Source: Aquilaria yunnanensis (Eukaryota; Streptophyta; Magnoliopsida; Malvales; Thymelaeaceae). From it: a DNA stretch of 64,000 nt. The stretch lies in NCBI GenBank assembly GCA_039654915.1, contig CM077600.1, forward strand, positions 75,649,992-75,713,991, read 5' to 3'. The position numbers were made by a program, and so were the translations under genes. The stretch's first letter is position 1; the number at the start of each line of letters is the position of its first letter. A model generated the notes under the pieces. That model made no database searches and was not told the origin of the DNA. It saw nothing but the letters and a program-made list of their open reading frames with translations. Below are positions 61,801 to 64,000 of this stretch, piece after piece.

Positions 61801-63722
61801 TTTGGAAAATGGGAAATCAGATTGGAGCTTGGTTGTTTCATCATGGTTTTTGAATTACCTGGGCTTTCATGTTAACAAAGAGTGGCATTGTCATGGTTCT
61901 CATTTTCTTTTCAGATTTTGGATAATCCAAGTTTTTCATCATTTTGTCTGATTTGAGTTTCTGTCTTATGGGTTTAAACTGCTTTGGTGTTGGGTAATTT
62001 AGTAGTCAGATCATGATGGTTCTTTAAGCATACAGGTACCAATTTATGTGGGTTGCTTCAGATTCTGAGGAGTCAAGTCTTGGAATCAGATTTTAAGTGT
62101 GATATTCCCAACTTTGAAATCAAGAGATTGTCCCGGCTAAGCAAGCAACCCATGTTCACTTGATTATGAATCTTTTGGCTGCTTTTGTTTTGTTGGGGGG
62201 GGGGGGGGGGGGGGAGGAGCAATCTGATTTTCTTCTCATTTATTTCAGGTCATTAGATGTTAGGTCATTTGAGATTTGGGTCATTTTGGTTCACGTCTAG
62301 ATCATTTTAGATTCATATCATCTCCAGCAGAGGTCATTTCAGATTTAGGTCATCCGGTGTATAGGGCTATTGTTTATTCGGTCTAGTTTGAGATTTAAGC
62401 CCCAGGCTGTGATCGTTTCCTATCAGGTAGTTCCATTCCAGTTTTTGATTCATATGGTTTTGGGTGGGTTTGGATTTTAGTGGGCTTAAATCTCAAGTCC
62501 TTCAGTTTTCATTTTAACTTGAAGTCAGGTTTCGGGTTTAACCTGGCAGCCTTTAGCTTTTGCCATCTCTGCAAGGAAGTGCACCGGTACTATAATTTTT
62601 ATACTATCTGATATGAGCAGAAGATGTTTAATAAACACATTTTATTACTATTTCTGTTTTCAATTAGTCTGTTTATTACTTGTAAGAAACTCACAATTTC
62701 TGCTTTATTAGTTGTTTCATTGGCTGTAAAGTATGCTGCAAATCTGTTTACCTTAAAAGACCTCGCTGGACTTAATCAGCACATTTTTTATACATACTAT
62801 AGGAATTGCCTTTTAGCTAATTTGAAGCTTTCCAGATACATGTGATACTACCACGTTTGATCCTGCACCTTCACGATGATGATATTTCAGTGCGGCAGGC
62901 TTGTCGAGTAAGTGAAAACTATCTTTGTAGTAGCTTGTCGCTTTGAAGTTTAACAGTGCACTTCTAAGAGACTTTCTTTTGTATTAAAGAGCACATTTAA
63001 AAGGCTGGTGCCCCTGACGGACATAGAAGGAATGGTTGCTATATGCAGTTCACAATGCATTAACTCTGATCACCGGTGAGTCATTTTGAATCTTGAACAA
63101 CCAAATATCTTCTGGATTAGCTTTTGGCTGTGTCTCGTCTCACTGTTGTATATATGTTGCTTTGCTTTCAGAAGCGATTATGAGAGCATTGTAAGAGATC
63201 TTGCAAGGCTGTTTGTGCTGCACCTTCCAGCCAGAATCGACACTTACATGGCATCAGCCATGCAGGTTTTCCTTTTCCTTACATTCATTTTACACTGAAT
63301 CAGTTACGCTTGCATACACTTGTTTGTATTCTCTTGCACAATCTTATTTGCGCAAGTTTTCTGGAGATATTGGGGATTTGAGAAGGTCTTTCTGATGCAG
63401 GCCTTTGATGCTCCTTGGCCAATGATTCAAGCAAATGCTATCTGCTTCTGCTGCAGCATGCTCTCCATTTTGGAAGATCAATCTGTTTTAGCTCTTCACT
63501 TCACCAAGGTCATTGTTAGATAAACGTTTGGATTTGGACATGACTGATTGTTTGATTTGCTGACTCTTAGACACCTCCGTCTTCTTTCAGGTGTTCAGAA
63601 AGCTGGTTGGGAAAATGAACCAATCTTTAGATCCTATTGTTCGAGCAACTTGTTCGTCCTCCCTTGGCATGTTATTCAAGTCAAGTAATTCCCAATCATG
63701 GAGAACAACTCGCCTTGAATGA
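13261..63722 (+). CDS. SGR6: SHOOT GRAVITROPISM 6-like HEAT-repeat protein (MROH family), 51 coding exons
   Basis: The joined exons encode 1698 residues, close to my recollection of about 1,700 for Arabidopsis SGR6 (At2g36810), and match it in order from end to end. In Arabidopsis the protein is linked to the vacuolar membrane of gravity-sensing shoot endodermis and is needed for shoot gravitropism; that role is from the literature. The protein is helical and leucine-rich, with HEAT-type repeats and no catalytic motif visible. The start is the ATG at 13261 (context ATGGCT), beginning [10 protein letters not shown]. All 50 introns used are GT-AG and phases agree at each join. Exon coordinates are given in the nine cluster entries that follow. 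Introns 11, 20 and 30 are 3.6, 8.8 and 14.1 kb because of transposons. The stop at 63720 may be a CGA-to-TGA change. I see no competing host gene. Confidence 0.96.
13870..15384. other. SGR6 intron 4 (1.5 kb)
   Basis: Apart from the foldback at 14660-14944, it holds a TC microsatellite (15254-15279) running into a CA tract (15286-15298), both close to the acceptor of exon 5. An open stretch at 14154-14498 has no recognisable protein and looks like chance. Confidence 0.6.
14660..14944. mobile_element. Foldback (MITE-like) element in SGR6 intron 4
   Basis: Left arm 14666-14745 and right arm about 14860-14940 are imperfect reverse complements over about 80 bp. For example, CATTTGAAAGCCAATAT on the left pairs with ATATTGGCTTTCAAATG on the right, and TTATTTTTATTTTACG pairs with GTAAAAATAAAAATAA. 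The loop is about 110 bp. This is the form of a small non-autonomous DNA transposon. Being intronic, it would be transcribed as a long hairpin. The outer ends and target duplication are unclear. Confidence 0.7.
15385..16856 (+). CDS. SGR6: SGR6 exons 5-9 (residues 110-243)
   Basis: Exons 15385-15456, 15730-15820, 15933-16028, 16616-16694 and 16793-16856. Segments include [72 protein letters not shown] and [20 protein letters not shown], in the order of the Arabidopsis protein. Exon 7 must join directly to exon 8 at 16616 to keep FANAFKCWC in frame. The exon-like piece at 16126-16202 between them would break the frame and is left out of the main transcript. Confidence 0.95.
16126..16202 (+). 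other. Exon-like segment (possible cryptic exon) in SGR6 intron 7
   Basis: A good acceptor (TTTCTCTAACAG at 16114-16125) and donor (GTATGT at 16203) bound 77 nt that are open in the incoming frame, reading [18 protein letters not shown]. It is not in the conserved protein, because exon 7 must join 16616 to give FANAFKCWC. Inclusion would shift the downstream frame and bring an early stop, so it could only be a decoy or a transcript-destroying exon. No expression evidence. Confidence 0.35.
16242..16480. repeat. Stowaway-like terminal fragment in intron 7
   Basis: CTCCTTCTATCCCATAATCT followed by TTGCC resembles the inverted repeat of the element at 7301-9622 (CTCCTTCCGTCCCGTT...TTTTGC). I find no matching right end or clear TA duplication, so it is probably a decayed or truncated copy. 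The right boundary is arbitrary. Confidence 0.35.
16857..18162. other. SGR6 intron 9 (1.3 kb), nothing firm
   Basis: AT-rich. A slightly GC-richer patch at 17393-17580 has a 61-codon open stretch and could be the tail of an old non-LTR element, but I recognise no motif. Confidence 0.4.
18163..18483 (+). CDS. SGR6: SGR6 exons 10-11 (residues 244-313)
   Basis: Exons 18163-18266 and 18378-18483. They encode [35 protein letters not shown], then [20 protein letters not shown] and [30 protein letters not shown] is a typical HEAT B-helix pattern. Exon 10 ends in phase 2, splitting a Leu codon. The intron that follows is 3.6 kb and holds a LINE fragment and a truncated gypsy element. Confidence 0.95.
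18630..19140 (-). mobile_element. L1-type LINE fragment (C-terminal zf-RVT region)
   Basis: The - strand, with a few stops, reads [20 protein letters not shown] then [12 protein letters not shown] and, after a stop, [20 protein letters not shown]. This matches the region after the reverse transcriptase of plant L1-like LINEs (zf-RVT: APK-x-GGLG-x-NL-x-x-WN, then LW..W). Only this 3' part is seen, as expected for 5'-truncated LINEs. It sits in SGR6 intron 11. Confidence 0.7.
19672..20529 (+). repeat. 5' LTR of the GC-rich gypsy element
   Basis: It ends in CA at 20528-20529, two bases before the TGGCGCC core of the primer site. It holds TATAAATACC near 20226. The start is chosen at a TG near where GC content rises, so it could be off by tens of bases. 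The open stretches in it (for example 19671-20024) are not known proteins. Confidence 0.5.
19672..21825 (+). mobile_element. Truncated GC-rich Ty3-gypsy element (Tat-type), 5' LTR plus gag
   Basis: A sharply GC-richer island inside intron 11. A TATA box (CTATAAATACC, about 20224) lies in the LTR. A primer-binding site TTGGCGCCGTCTGTGGGAAC follows at 20531-20550, and gag lies downstream. The element stops within gag near 21825, with no pol and no 3' LTR. The LTR start is uncertain (TGATAGCC at 19672 or TGTTGAG at 19656). I see no target duplication, consistent with truncation. Confidence 0.75.
20498..21890 (+). pseudogene. Tat-type gag remnant
   Basis: The frame from 20909 gives a Retrotrans_gag domain: [60 protein letters not shown] and [18 protein letters not shown]. 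The same frame is open upstream except for one TAG at 20780-20782, probably a former CAG. Near 21620 a frameshift moves the reading to [18 protein letters not shown]. Codons before about 20550 overlap the LTR and primer site, so the true start is later, perhaps 20699. It ends abruptly near 21825 and is not functional. Confidence 0.8.
22116..24573 (+). CDS. SGR6: SGR6 exons 12-20 (residues 314-576)
   Basis: Exons 22116-22205, 22341-22418, 22678-22745, 22820-22919, 23004-23126, 23487-23576, 23696-23761, 24291-24389 and 24499-24573. Landmarks include [110 protein letters not shown] and [19 protein letters not shown]. The exons are evenly sized (66-123 nt), each about one or two helices. The block ends at the large intron 20, which carries the chromovirus. 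Confidence 0.95.
22438..22476. repeat. ATT microsatellite in intron 13
   Basis: About a dozen ATT units with one interruption (TTGTT), about 20 bp after exon 13. Confidence 0.85.
24690..24860. mobile_element. tRNA-derived SINE-like fragment in intron 20
   Basis: A GC-rich island in AT-rich intron sequence. It contains GGTTCGAGTTC at 24744-24754, one change from the tRNA B-box consensus. About 40 bp upstream is an A-box-like TGGTTAGACGCG (24696-24707). Between them a short perfect hairpin ACCCACT-CCG-AGTGGGT takes the place of the anticodon arm. There is no tRNA acceptor pairing, so this is not a tRNA gene. No tail or target duplication is clear; limits are approximate. Confidence 0.5.
25122..25171. 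repeat. Short direct tandem repeat
   Basis: Two adjacent copies, offset by 26 bp, of a 24-bp unit beginning CTTTACCCCTCTTATGAA and ending CAGCCA. Confidence 0.8.
25633..26067 (-). repeat. Possible LTR fragment, - strand
   Basis: On the - strand a CTCTATATAAAGG TATA box (about 25755) is followed by a leader-like sequence. The segment can be read TGTGACAGC ... TTCTCACA. The flanking 5-mers do not match, so the ends are not proven. It lies just left of the chromovirus insertion. Confidence 0.3.
26114..26421 (-). repeat. 3' LTR of the chromovirus
   Basis: 308 bp; on the - strand TGATGCAGTGCC ... CCTACATCA. It includes a CTATAAATAGG TATA box and an AAG-rich tract (26161-26182). By eye it differs from the 5' LTR at roughly 15-20 sites plus small indels, a fairly old insertion. 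Confidence 0.92.
26503..26616 (-). pseudogene. Integrase-linked chromodomain
   Basis: The - strand reads [20 protein letters not shown] then [17 protein letters not shown]. The YLVxWKGxPxxxATWxxExxL pattern is a chromodomain, which directs chromoviruses to particular chromatin. It follows the integrase tail after a stop near 26643, so it is no longer joined to the integrase in one frame. Confidence 0.88.
26643..27819 (-). pseudogene. Chromovirus integrase
   Basis: The N-terminal piece (27475-27819) has the His side of the zinc site ([20 protein letters not shown]). The core spans 26865-27480 in broken frames, with [29 protein letters not shown], and [20 protein letters not shown] carrying the last catalytic Glu. 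The tail (26643-26825) is [20 protein letters not shown]. Several stops. Confidence 0.85.
27824..28294 (-). pseudogene. Chromovirus RNase H region
   Basis: It reads [60 protein letters not shown] and [11 protein letters not shown]. Matches the RNase H_like domain after RT in gypsy elements, including the Cys-Asp-Ala, Asp-Lys-Glu and ADGLSR positions. [12 protein letters not shown] stretch has what looks like a small duplication (usually IGAVLSQ). Confidence 0.85.
28300..29178 (-). pseudogene. Chromovirus reverse transcriptase
   Basis: The 28936-29178 piece has [40 protein letters not shown] and [15 protein letters not shown]. Downstream frames are broken, but the catalytic YFDDILAYN motif is present at 28667-28678 (- strand). 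Stops make a full-length protein impossible. Confidence 0.85.
29521..29985 (-). pseudogene. Chromovirus protease region
   Basis: An acidic linker is followed by [20 protein letters not shown], a retropepsin-like active site, then [20 protein letters not shown] and [18 protein letters not shown] (normally ...LLGRPW). A stop ends the frame at 29521, just where the Trp of GRPW is expected. The order gag-PR-RT is correct. Confidence 0.82.
29995..31138 (-). pseudogene. Chromovirus gag
   Basis: It starts at an ATG at 31138 ([13 protein letters not shown]...). An in-frame stop lies near 30713. The 30455-30685 piece has [20 protein letters not shown] and [20 protein letters not shown], typical capsid-like sequence. 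The 29995-30384 piece has a [20 protein letters not shown] stretch and ends in a zinc knuckle [14 protein letters not shown] (CX2CX4HX4C), intact. Frame breaks separate the pieces. Confidence 0.85.
31789..32087 (-). repeat. 5' LTR of the chromovirus
   Basis: 299 bp, the partner of 26114-26421, ending on the - strand at CCTACATCA. Five bases further inside, TGGTATGAGCGCC (31772-31784, - strand) is a two-mismatch primer-binding site for initiator tRNA-Met (TGGTATCAGAGCC). Confidence 0.92.
32093..33391. other. Right part of SGR6 intron 20, nothing recognised
   Basis: AT-rich and T-rich sequence with chance open stretches (for example 32891-33142). No domain, repeat boundary or RNA gene seen. 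Confidence 0.5.
33392..38701 (+). CDS. SGR6: SGR6 exons 21-30 (residues 577 to about 918)
   Basis: Exons 33392-33451, 33774-33863, 34025-34146, 35450-35579, 35684-35763, 36391-36526, 37466-37547, 38201-38346, 38433-38513 and 38601-38701. Landmarks: [113 protein letters not shown], and [20 protein letters not shown]. Exon 22 starts at 33774 (IPKMKAY) after a TAG acceptor. This central block is the most strongly conserved part I can recall for the family. The exons stay intact on both sides of introns holding 6 and 10 kb of transposon sequence. Confidence 0.95.
34147..35449. other. SGR6 intron 23 with a decayed partial copy of exon 24
   Basis: At 35062-35102, TGGCAGTTGTCCTGATTTGC and the next 20 bases match the acceptor and start of exon 24 (TGGCAGTTGCCTTGGTATGC..., 35444 on) at about 33 of 40 positions. 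Similarity then fades, with gaps. The rest of the intron is AT-rich with no recognised element. Confidence 0.55.
35611..35627. repeat. Run of 17 C in intron 24
   Basis: A pure C tract about 55 bp before the acceptor of exon 25. It may add to the pyrimidine tract or be variable in length. Length is also prone to sequencing error. Confidence 0.85.
35764..38200. other. SGR6 introns 25, 26 and 27, nothing recognised
   Basis: Introns 35764-36390, 36527-37465 and 37548-38200, AT-rich. An AG microsatellite lies at 37932-37951. Open stretches here are chance or exon run-on. Confidence 0.6.
38702..39773. other. Left part of SGR6 intron 30, nothing recognised
   Basis: About 1.1 kb between exon 30 and the copia insertion. 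AT-rich, no protein motif or clear repeat. Confidence 0.5.
39779..39937 (+). repeat. 5' LTR of copia element A
   Basis: 159 bp, ending TGTTTAACA just before the primer site. The start is mutated (AGTTATGG for TGTTATGG). TATATAAAGG lies near 39873. By eye it differs from the 3' LTR at about 9 sites and one 3-bp indel. Confidence 0.88.
40368..41356 (+). pseudogene. Copia A gag
   Basis: It starts ATGTCCGAGCTTGATG and has early stops (CTTAGGGG soon after the start). It carries [20 protein letters not shown], the [20 protein letters not shown] stretch, a Gly/Arg-rich run ([16 protein letters not shown]), and a zinc knuckle in which the second Cys has become Phe ([15 protein letters not shown] has [14 protein letters not shown]). 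The knuckle should be dead. Confidence 0.85.
41394..44404 (+). pseudogene. Copia A protease-integrase-RT-RNase H
   Basis: The protease motif is [11 protein letters not shown] (usual DSGAT, so the active-site Gly is lost). Integrase: HVDIWGPSR near 41960, NNNAKEY near 42160 (usual SDN), and QNGVAERK at 42250-42273. RT: an [24 protein letters not shown] region near 43215 and YVDD at 43592-43603, then [20 protein letters not shown]. Stops include a TGG-to-TGA change near 43985. The RNase H end is cut by element B at 44404 and continues at 49225. Confidence 0.85.
44405..44585 (+). repeat. 5' LTR of copia element B
   Basis: 181 bp, TGTTATGAAATG ... TTCTATAACA. It contains a tandem doubling of about 22 bp (TTTATTCCTAGGGATTTCTC type) that the LTR of element A has only once. 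TATATAAAGG lies near 44517. Confidence 0.95.
44955..45894 (+). pseudogene. Copia B gag
   Basis: Frame pieces include [40 protein letters not shown] and an intact CCHC knuckle [14 protein letters not shown] (about 45718-45759) after a Gly/Arg-rich run. Compared with A, about 35-45 bp are missing near 45230, shifting the frame, and there is a CAA-to-TAA stop at 45418. Not functional. Confidence 0.85.
45976..49031 (+). pseudogene. Copia B polyprotein (PR-IN-RT-RH)
   Basis: Protease [14 protein letters not shown] (intact motif). GAG-pre-integrase [15 protein letters not shown] with [15 protein letters not shown]. Integrase [19 protein letters not shown] and QNGVVERK; about 63 bp between the first and second Asp are missing relative to A, and a TAA lies at the join. 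RT runs from [20 protein letters not shown] to YVDD (48100-48111). Stops at 47698, 48034, 48178 and 48388 fit C-to-T changes. RNase H needs a frameshift near 48655 to reach [20 protein letters not shown]. Ends at 49031 after [11 protein letters not shown]. Confidence 0.88.
49039..49219 (+). repeat. 3' LTR of copia element B
   Basis: 181 bp, directly after the purine tract. It has the same internal doubling as the 5' LTR, so the doubling preceded insertion. Confidence 0.95.
49328..49483 (+). repeat. 3' LTR of copia element A
   Basis: 156 bp, TGTTATGG ... TGTTTAACA. It is preceded by the short tail of the polyprotein (49225-49327). Confidence 0.88.
49484..51263 (-). repeat. Probable - strand gypsy-type LTR remnant in intron 30
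   Basis: Read on the - strand it starts TGTCACCCTCGTGC at 51263 and runs through non-coding sequence with CCTTACTGAGTTC at about 50230-50242, like the motif near 10665. This suggests the same broad LTR class as 10018-12554. The left limit is set by the copia insertion. No coding domain is present. Confidence 0.4.
51264..52802. other. Right part of SGR6 intron 30
   Basis: It contains two diverged tandem copies of about 89 bp (51334-51511; both start TCTAGAG-AAACTG and end near TTTTCTGCTATT). It also has a local rearranged duplication at 52200-52335, where AGGAAGTGGAGATAACC and TGCAGAAAATAACCAA each occur twice. Open stretches on the - strand at 52506-52785 match nothing I know. Confidence 0.6.
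52803..54352 (+). CDS. SGR6: SGR6 exons 31-37 (residues about 919-1216)
   Basis: Exons 52803-53041, 53123-53232, 53371-53499, 53621-53695, 53783-53916, 54040-54112 and 54221-54352. Exon 31 (239 nt) is the longest and encodes [40 protein letters not shown] and [19 protein letters not shown]. Later landmarks are [60 protein letters not shown] and [13 protein letters not shown]. Exon 33 ends at CGT (53499) before a GTATGA donor, which gives Arg-Arg before DASIDP. Confidence 0.95.
54353..56046. other. SGR6 intron 37 (1.7 kb)
   Basis: Outside the solo LTR it is AT-rich with nothing recognised. An open - strand stretch at 55390-55746 has no known motif. Confidence 0.5.
54554..55154 (+). mobile_element. 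Solo LTR in SGR6 intron 37
   Basis: 601 bp, TGATGATGAATACAGG ... CCTACATCA (TG...CA). The flanks are ATAGG (54549-54553) and GTAGG (55155-55159), a 4-of-5 match consistent with an old target duplication. Its interior reads like plant LTR sequence (TTTCCTAGT, GAGTCCAATTAGG, then a leader-like region). No internal coding part. Confidence 0.55.
56047..56434 (+). CDS. SGR6: SGR6 exons 38-39 (residues 1217 to about 1318)
   Basis: Exons 56047-56228 and 56312-56434. They encode [35 protein letters not shown], a variable acidic linker, [11 protein letters not shown], then [20 protein letters not shown] and [15 protein letters not shown]. The segment around residues 1240-1258 (after NQTPIIKSG) is the least conserved stretch I see compared with Arabidopsis, consistent with a surface linker. 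Exon 39 ends in phase 2 (TG), joining a T at 59121 to make Cys where Arabidopsis appears to have Arg. Confidence 0.93.
56435..59120. other. SGR6 intron 39 (2.7 kb)
   Basis: AT-rich apart from the tandem duplication at 57619-58043, plus poly-T and poly-A tracts (57296-57304, 58771-58790). No protein motif or RNA gene recognised. Confidence 0.55.
57619..58043. repeat. 222-bp tandem duplication in intron 39
   Basis: Copy 1 is 57619-57840 and copy 2 is 57841-58043. Both begin CTAAGGATCTGG and share CATGCTAGAACAGAGACA, AAGATCAAATGTAGAAGTTC and TCTCACCTCTCCTACTCAGA. Copy 2 lacks about 11 bp (near ATTCTTTGTGC). Scattered substitutions show it is not recent. The 106-codon open stretch at 57457-57777 is a by-product. 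Confidence 0.9.
59121..60789 (+). CDS. SGR6: SGR6 exons 40-45 (residues about 1318-1502)
   Basis: Exons 59121-59181, 59305-59400, 59969-60069, 60185-60290, 60451-60564 and 60715-60789. Landmarks: [24 protein letters not shown]-type helix [96 protein letters not shown] and [20 protein letters not shown]. Classic HEAT pairs are evident, for example [17 protein letters not shown] and [17 protein letters not shown]. Confidence 0.95.
59401..59968. other. SGR6 intron 41, nothing recognised
   Basis: The exon 41 frame runs on into the intron by chance to 59631. A repeated phrase (AACTCCAAACTGATG near 59570 and 59690) marks a small diverged duplication. Confidence 0.5.
60790..62835. other. SGR6 introns 45 and 46
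   Basis: Introns 60790-61624 and 61724-62835. Intron 46 has a run of 20 G (62195-62214) on the coding strand and, just after, loose repeats of GGTCATTT(A/T)AGAT type (about 62249-62360). Nothing coding. Confidence 0.6.
61625..63722 (+). CDS. SGR6: SGR6 exons 46-51 and stop (residues 1503-1698)
   Basis: Exons 61625-61723, 62836-62907, 62990-63075, 63172-63265, 63401-63508 and 63591-63722. Landmarks: [80 protein letters not shown] and [20 protein letters not shown]. The protein ends SWRTTRLE before TGA at 63720. Reading on, 15 sense codons (beginning Ala-Asp-Ser) precede TAG at 63768. As I recall it, the Arabidopsis C-terminus continues with an Arg-Ala-Asp-Ser tail, so the TGA may be a mutated Arg codon. 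Confidence 0.92.
62195..62214. repeat. Run of 20 G in intron 46
   Basis: A pure G tract on the transcribed-sense strand. Such a run can fold into a quadruplex. Its exact length is uncertain by sequencing. Confidence 0.85.
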
Positions 63723-64000
63723 GCGGATTCTGTCAGAAGTTCTGATTCCTTGAGGAAATTAGTTGCATAGGGGGAGGTTAGAATTCAATACCTGTGCAAC
63801 CTTCCTTTGATAAGACCAATCGGATTGATTTAGTGCTCGAACTAGTTCATGGAACAAGAGTATTTTGGGTTCACCAGAGCACTCGGCAGCAGCGCATGCG
63901 CAACTTCAAAATCGGCAAGGCAAGGTGGGTTCATGTACAGAACTCTGGGTATACATAACGTTCCGTATTGGAGTGTTTTAAACTGAGTGGTTGTAACTAT
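63723..64000 (+). other. SGR6: SGR6 3' flank and probable 3' UTR
   Basis: After the TGA, 15 further sense codons lead to TAG at 63768. No AATAAA is visible up to 64000; plant poly(A) signals are weak, so the end of the transcript is not placed. Confidence 0.5.

Noticed and set aside
1..64000. CRISPR arrays, bacterial defence or phage modules, operons
   Set aside because: No spaced repeats or prokaryotic gene clusters; the window is plant nuclear DNA throughout.

Overview
This is a stretch of AT-rich nuclear DNA from a flowering plant, most likely a dicot. The evidence is one plant-type gene with many GT-AG introns, plus plant Ty1-copia, Ty3-gypsy, LINE, SINE-like and Stowaway-like elements. 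There are no bacterial or phage features.

The only host gene I can support is the orthologue of Arabidopsis SHOOT GRAVITROPISM 6 (SGR6), a large HEAT-repeat protein of the MROH (maestro heat-like repeat) family. I could assemble it exon by exon on the + strand: 51 coding exons from the ATG at 13261 to a TGA at 63720-63722. They total 5097 nt, or 1698 residues. Every junction used is GT-AG and keeps the frame. About 45 kb of the 50.5-kb coding span is intron. Three introns are swollen by transposons: intron 11 (3.6 kb), intron 20 (8.8 kb) and intron 30 (14.1 kb).

Layout. 1-5884: the 5' part of a decayed Ty3-gypsy (Ogre/Tat-like) element on the - strand, with its 5' LTR, primer-binding site, gag, protease and start of RT; it runs off the left edge. 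5885-7298: no recognised gene. 7299-9624: a TA-flanked Stowaway/mariner-type element interrupted by a 1.4-kb solo LTR with a perfect 5-bp target duplication. About 10020-12554: non-coding sequence that looks like an old - strand gypsy LTR. 13261-63722: SGR6. Its introns hold a foldback element (intron 4), a LINE fragment and a GC-rich truncated Tat-type gypsy (intron 11), a tRNA-derived SINE-like piece and a complete but defective chromovirus with LTRs, target duplication and chromodomain (intron 20), two copia elements of one family nested one inside the other plus another - strand LTR-like stretch (intron 30), a second solo LTR (intron 37) and a 222-bp tandem duplication (intron 39). 63723-64000: 3' flank.

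The transposons carry stop codons and frameshifts, and none looks able to encode working proteins. Where compared, most stops look like C-to-T or G-to-A changes (CGA to TGA, CAG to TAG, TGG to TAG or TGA), as expected from methylated, silenced copies. The host gene keeps an open frame throughout. One point needs checking: its stop is a TGA where the family appears to have CGA, with 15 more sense codons before the next stop.

I looked for an undescribed system and found none. The points of most interest are how the gene tolerates its intron load, a possible frame-breaking cryptic exon in intron 7, a decayed copy of the start of exon 24, the foldback in intron 4, and the possible late nonsense change.
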